Source: a virus. Taken from it: 33,559 nt of DNA. Below, one piece after another: positions 30,375-33,559 of the stretch. The translations under genes and the position numbers were made by a program. Numbering within the stretch: the stretch's first letter is position 1; each line of letters begins with the position of its first letter. The notes under the pieces were generated by a model. That model ran no database searches, was not told the DNA's origin, and saw only the letters and a list, made by a program, of their open reading frames with translations. Location: positions 1 through 33,559 of the IMG/VR virus record IMGVR_UViG_3300049218_000480, one strand, 5' to 3'.

Positions 30375-31490
30375 ATGGTCGCTGTCATGAAGGAAGTCTC
30401 GGCGCCGCGGGCTGCCGCACGTAAAACTACAACTGCCTCCGCTGCTGCGGGACCGTTCGCTCAGTACCTCGACAAAGTTGACGAGTCGACCGCAAAGCTC
30501 ATCCGCACCGATAAGCCGATCCGCGAGCCGGAAACCGATCCGATCGCGCGCGCCATACGTCAGATGGGCGGTATCAGCCGAGCGAGCGAGAAGACCTCGA
30601 TCTCCTGCCCCCAACTGCTTGAAATCATCTTCGGCGGCGATGGCGTGGATGCAAGCGACTGTGTCCTTATCGAACGCGGCTGCTTGCAGAAGGTCATGTG
30701 CGAGGAAATGCGCCCGGATCTCCTGTGGTTCCGCGATGCTGGTAATGAGGTCGTTGGATTCGCCCAGCGCATCGACAGCCAGCCGGCCGACCTCGACGCC
30801 GCCATCAAAGCCCGCTTTGCCGACATGGGTGCAACCGCCGGCAACGCTGCCACGGATAAGGTGACGCCCTTCCTCACCGATCCTCGCCTTGAAGAGCTGA
30901 CCAAAGCCGCGCTGGAAACGGTGCGTGTAATCAGCTCTGTGAAAGATCACTTTGTGCGCGGCGTGGTAGTTGTCGGCCCCGATGCGTCGGAAGGCTGGAC
31001 CCCTTGGGGCAAGCATGGCGTTTTCACCACGCTCTCCGACGCAGCGCGAAATCTGGACAAGATCACAGGCGACGTGCTCGTTGCGGTCCATCGGGCAAAC
31101 AATACACCGCCGGATACTACGCTCGACCGGAGCGCAGTGATGCGAGAGCTCTTTGCCAGCGATGACGACACGCCATATTGGCAATCAGTCGCCCTTACCG
31201 ACGCCTGTAGATACCTAACAGTGGAGGTCGCCGATCAGCACACGGCGGAGCGGATCGCCCAGGGTTGCGACAACCTGCTTCACACGTTCGAACATGGCCT
31301 GGCAGGTCTCGCAACCATGCAATGGCATCTCTCGGTGAGCGATGCCAAGAACAACGTGGAGTCATGGGCGGTTTCTAACGTCCTGTATCTCACCAAGGCG
31401 ATCGCAGAGTACGCCATCGAGCTTCGCGGCCTGAAGGACGCCGCAGACACGCGACTCAAGCAGCTGGATAAGTCGTTCGGCACTAAATGA
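30375..31490 (+). CDS. Unrecognised early protein of the PL-like operon
   Basis: 371 residues, ATG three bases after the previous stop with AAGGAGGG in front. Alpha/beta composition; residues 1-35 look disordered (Ala/Thr/Lys-rich), then a globular part with SRASEKTSISCPQLLEIIFG, MRPDLLWFRDAGNEVV and RGVVVVGPDASEGWTP segments, and helical C-terminus (AIAEYAIELRGLKDAADTRLKQLD). No domain identified. A mirror-strand frame of similar length exists but lacks a ribosome site and plausible composition. Probably an early phage function under repressor control. Confidence 0.7.
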   Translation: MVAVMKEVSAPRAAARKTTTASAAAGPFAQYLDKVDESTAKLIRTDKPIREPETDPIARAIRQMGGISRASEKTSISCPQLLEIIFGGDGVDASDCVLIERGCLQKVMCEEMRPDLLWFRDAGNEVVGFAQRIDSQPADLDAAIKARFADMGATAGNAATDKVTPFLTDPRLEELTKAALETVRVISSVKDHFVRGVVVVGPDASEGWTPWGKHGVFTTLSDAARNLDKITGDVLVAVHRANNTPPDTTLDRSAVMRELFASDDDTPYWQSVALTDACRYLTVEVADQHTAERIAQGCDNLLHTFEHGLAGLATMQWHLSVSDAKNNVESWAVSNVLYLTKAIAEYAIELRGLKDAADTRLKQLDKSFGTK

Positions 31491-31539
31491 CGTAGGACGC
31501 CGCCAACATGGCGGGTAACGGGGAGGTGCGGTCGTGACC

Positions 31540-31755
31540 CTAACCCTCGATAAGGGCCCGCGCTAAGTGGTGAGCCTCCGCCATCGCTTCGTCAAGGCTG
31601 AGGAAAGGCCCGGCCCCGCTGGTCTTCTTGGCACGGCCGCTTACCTCGATGGATGCGACCTTAAAAGGCCCTCCATCAATGCCTTCAACGAAAACTTCGT
31701 AGTGAACGCCGCGATGGTCGCCGTCGTCTCTATAGGAAATGTAGGTACTTCCCAT
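31540..31755 (-). CDS. Small opposing-strand protein
   Basis: 71 residues from ATG 31755 (MGSTYISYRDDGDHRGVHYE), preceded by GGGGAG. Alternating hydrophobic pattern (YEVFVEGIDGG, FKVASIEVSGRAKK) and a helical end. It runs against the surrounding plus-strand genes. The 300 bases on the plus strand around it hold no other convincing gene. No function recognised. Confidence 0.55.
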   Translation of the reverse strand: MGSTYISYRDDGDHRGVHYEVFVEGIDGGPFKVASIEVSGRAKKTSGAGPFLSLDEAMAEAHHLARALIEG

Positions 31756-31833
31756 GCGTGAACTCCCCATCCTGATGAATGGCGCCATGGTGCCTCTGAT
31801 CCTGACGCCCCTGCAATGGCAACGGAGCAACGA

Positions 31834-32004
31834 ATGTCGGCTCAGCTGAAAACAACCACGAAGCCGGCCCTGCTTACCCTGATCGACGAACTCGCGCGTC
31901 GTGCCGCAAGGGATTATCTGACCGAGCGCGCCGCGCAGGAATGCGCTTCTACACAGTCCGGATCGAATCGGGATGCATTGCCCGATCTGAACGAGGCTGC
32001 TTAA
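31834..32004 (+). CDS. Small helical protein upstream of the recombinase
   Basis: 56 residues from ATG 31834, with GGAG 6 bases in front; a longer in-frame start lacks a good ribosome site. Amphipathic helical sequence (LLTLIDELARRAARDYLTERAA). Ten bases separate it from the serine recombinase, so they are probably co-transcribed. Recombination directionality factors are often small genes near the integrase, but no such family signature is visible here. Confidence 0.5.
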   Translation: MSAQLKTTTKPALLTLIDELARRAARDYLTERAAQECASTQSGSNRDALPDLNEAA

Positions 32005-32014
32005 AGTCTCGACG

Positions 32015-33559
32015 ATGCGAACAGCTGCCTACGCCAGATACAGTTCCGACGCCCAGCGCGACGCCAGCCTGGAAGACCAGCTGCGCAATTGCCGCGCCTA
32101 TTGCGCACGCATGGGGTGGCCTGAGCCGTCCGTCTACACCGACGCCGCCGTGAGCGGATCACGCCTGGACCGAGAGGCCTACCAGCGGCTTCTTTCCGAG
32201 GCGCACCGCTTCGATGTGTTGCTGGTAGATGACCTTTCCCGCTTTGGCCGCGACAGCGCTGAGCTAACCATGACAGTGCGCCGTTTGAAGTTTGCCGGGG
32301 TCCGGCTAATCGGCGTGAGCGATGGCGTCGATACGGAGCGAAAGTCACACAAGGCCGACGTGGGGCTGCGCAGCCTCATGTCCGAAATGTATCTCGACGA
32401 TCTGGCCGACAAGGTGCACCGCGGCCTCACAGGGCGCGCGCTGTCGGGCGCGAGCGCGGGGGGCCTGCCCTACGGCTACCGAATCACCACCGTGGGCTAC
32501 CGAGCGATCGACGAAGCTCAAGCAGCGATCGTGCGGCGTATCTTCGACGAGTATGTTGCCGGGTCCAGCCCCCGCGAGATCGTCTCAGGCCTCAACCGCG
32601 ACCGTGTGCCATCTTCCCGAGGCGGCGACTGGTACGTCAGCGCGGTCTATCCGGACCGGAAGCGCGGCATAGGCATCCTTGCCAACGCCATCTACGTTGG
32701 CCGGCAGATATGGAACCGCAGCCATTTCGTGAAGCACCCCGACACCGGGCGCCGGCTCCGCCAGGACCGCCCTCCGTCCGAGTGGATCATCACAGAGCAC
32801 CCCGAACTGGCCATCATCGACGAGGCGACCTGGGAGGCAGCACAGTCACGCGCACGGAAGTCCACGAACGATACCAGCGGCAGCAGTACGAAGCCTGCGC
32901 GGCCAGGGCGCCCCATCCGCTACCTGCTGAGCGGCATACTGCGGTGCGGCGACTGCGGCGGCCCCATGGTCATCGTCGATCGCTACCGCTACGGGTGCTC
33001 CGTCGCCAAGGATCGCGGCCCCACGGCCTGCCCCAGCACTCTGAAGGTCGCCAGGGAGCCCGCTGAGCGCGCCCTTGTGGCTGGGGTGCAGCGGGAACTG
33101 CTCACGGAGACGGCATTTCAGCGATTCACCGCGGCCGTCACCGCTCAGCTGAAAAGGGCGGCTCCCGATACAGAGGCGACCAAGCGGAGGCTCGCTGAGG
33201 CCGAGAAGGTGCACGCGAACGTGATGGCGGCCATCCGCGCCGGCATCGTTACGCCGAGCACCAGGGCGGAGCTTGTCAGGGCCGAGGGAGAGGTAGAGGC
33301 TGCGCGCGCGGACTTGGCGGCGTTGAAATCGTTCCAGCCGGCGCAGATCCTGCCGCGTGCTCGTGAAACGTGGCGCAGGCTCGTCGCCGAACTGACAACC
33401 GTGGCGGACACCCAACGCGCCCGTGATGCTCTGCGCGAGCTTATCGGCGAATCCGTGCGCGTCACAAAAGAAAACGGCGCGATCTTTGGAGAGATCGCGC
33501 CGTTCCAGATAAACCTGGTAGCGGGGGTAGGATTCGAACCTACGACCTTCGGGTTATGA
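32015..33559 (+). CDS. Large serine recombinase (phage integrase)
   Basis: 514 residues. N-terminal resolvase catalytic domain with YARYSSDAQ (catalytic Ser10, Arg8) and LSRFGRD (74-80, Arg76/Arg79). A recombinase domain follows (residues about 160-260), then a zinc ribbon with C311, C314, C328 and C339, and a C-terminal coiled coil (about 370-430). It integrates and, with a helper, excises the prophage. The last residues GVGFEPTTFGL are translated from tRNA sequence on the opposite strand, and the stop TGA (33557-33559) falls in the tRNA anticodon loop. The 3' end also covers the tRNA's terminator. Confidence 0.95.
   Translation: MRTAAYARYSSDAQRDASLEDQLRNCRAYCARMGWPEPSVYTDAAVSGSRLDREAYQRLLSEAHRFDVLLVDDLSRFGRDSAELTMTVRRLKFAGVRLIGVSDGVDTERKSHKADVGLRSLMSEMYLDDLADKVHRGLTGRALSGASAGGLPYGYRITTVGYRAIDEAQAAIVRRIFDEYVAGSSPREIVSGLNRDRVPSSRGGDWYVSAVYPDRKRGIGILANAIYVGRQIWNRSHFVKHPDTGRRLRQDRPPSEWIITEHPELAIIDEATWEAAQSRARKSTNDTSGSSTKPARPGRPIRYLLSGILRCGDCGGPMVIVDRYRYGCSVAKDRGPTACPSTLKVAREPAERALVAGVQRELLTETAFQRFTAAVTAQLKRAAPDTEATKRRLAEAEKVHANVMAAIRAGIVTPSTRAELVRAEGEVEAARADLAALKSFQPAQILPRARETWRRLVAELTTVADTQRARDALRELIGESVRVTKENGAIFGEIAPFQINLVAGVGFEPTTFGL
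33462..33504 (-). terminator. Terminator of the tRNA gene, inside the recombinase 3' end
   Basis: On the minus strand a 13-bp stem (33473-33485 with 33492-33504; loop TTGGAG on the plus strand) is followed by TTTTCTTTT. It lies 12 bases after the tRNA CCA, the normal place for a tRNA terminator. It is also read as recombinase codons (GAIFGEIAPF). Confidence 0.8.
33516..33559 (-). tRNA. 3' part of tRNA-Met (anticodon CAT), cut by the window edge
   Basis: The minus strand reads TCATAA (anticodon loop with CAT), a 3' anticodon stem CCCGA, variable loop AGGTC, the T arm GTAGG-TTCGAAT-CCTAC, acceptor CCCCGCT, discriminator A and encoded CCA. The 5' half lies beyond the window. The CAT anticodon means Met (initiator or elongator) or lysidine-modified Ile. 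It is the integration target or its copy at the prophage end. Confidence 0.85.

Noticed and set aside
30027-31184. 385-residue minus-strand frame across the PL region
   Set aside because: It covers the promoter, the operators and most of the 371-residue gene on the other strand, has no ribosome site, and its composition is mirror-like. The plus frames have strong ribosome sites.
1-33559. CRISPR arrays or insertion sequences
   Set aside because: No regularly spaced repeats and no transposase or terminal inverted repeats were noticed. The only mobile-element gene is the serine recombinase.

Overview
The window is almost entirely a temperate podovirus-type prophage, integrated next to a tRNA-Met gene in a high-GC Pseudomonadota host. 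The protein content would suit Lysobacterales or Burkholderiales, but the sequence does not fix the host. The right edge is the attachment side: the large serine recombinase ends inside the 3' half of a minus-strand tRNA(CAT). The left edge is the stop codon of the last late gene, so the other attachment site lies outside the window.

Late region (about 20.4 kb down to 1, all minus strand). A predicted late promoter at 20.40 kb is followed by a small gene and an intrinsic terminator. Next come the lysis genes (GH24 endolysin, three small membrane proteins including a holin, spanins Rz/Rz1), packaging genes (small and large terminase, portal), head genes (scaffold, SU10-type major capsid protein), connector and tail genes (gp11-like and gp12-like), internal virion/ejection proteins, and a tail spike or fibre with an S74 intramolecular chaperone. 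Nearly every junction is an ATGA, GTGA, TAATG or TGATG overlap. Intrinsic terminators lie inside this operon, and a zinc-finger protein at 22.9-23.6 kb looks like a Q-type late antiterminator.

Second immunity region (20.4-22.9 kb). An Arc-like ribbon-helix-helix gene, a gene of unknown function and an AntA/AntB antirepressor form a minus-strand operon. Diverging from it is a repressor with an N-terminal HTH and what looks like a C-terminal ribbon-helix-helix. The layout recalls the P22 immI (mnt/arc/ant) locus.

Early replication region (27.9 down to 22.9 kb, minus). From a predicted PR come a Cro-like gene, a CII-position DNA-binding protein, two small genes, a DUF1376 replication protein whose gene carries an iteron-like cluster beside an AT-rich stretch (candidate origin), a DnaB-type helicase, two small genes and Q.

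Primary immunity region (27.9-30.2 kb, plus). A CI-like repressor is followed by two translationally coupled cargo genes: a minimal nucleotidyltransferase with an intact GS...DxD...D signature (DUF6932-like) and a 323-residue protein of unknown function. They sit exactly where rexA-rexB sit in lambda, between two near-identical operator-promoters (PR at 27.87-27.91 kb, PL-like at 30.12-30.16 kb). This pair is the best candidate for an undescribed lysogen-expressed exclusion or toxin-antitoxin system.

Right arm (30.1-33.56 kb). The PL-like promoter drives an Rmf/CrpP-like small protein and an unrecognised 371-residue protein. A short opposing gene, a small helical gene and the serine recombinase follow.
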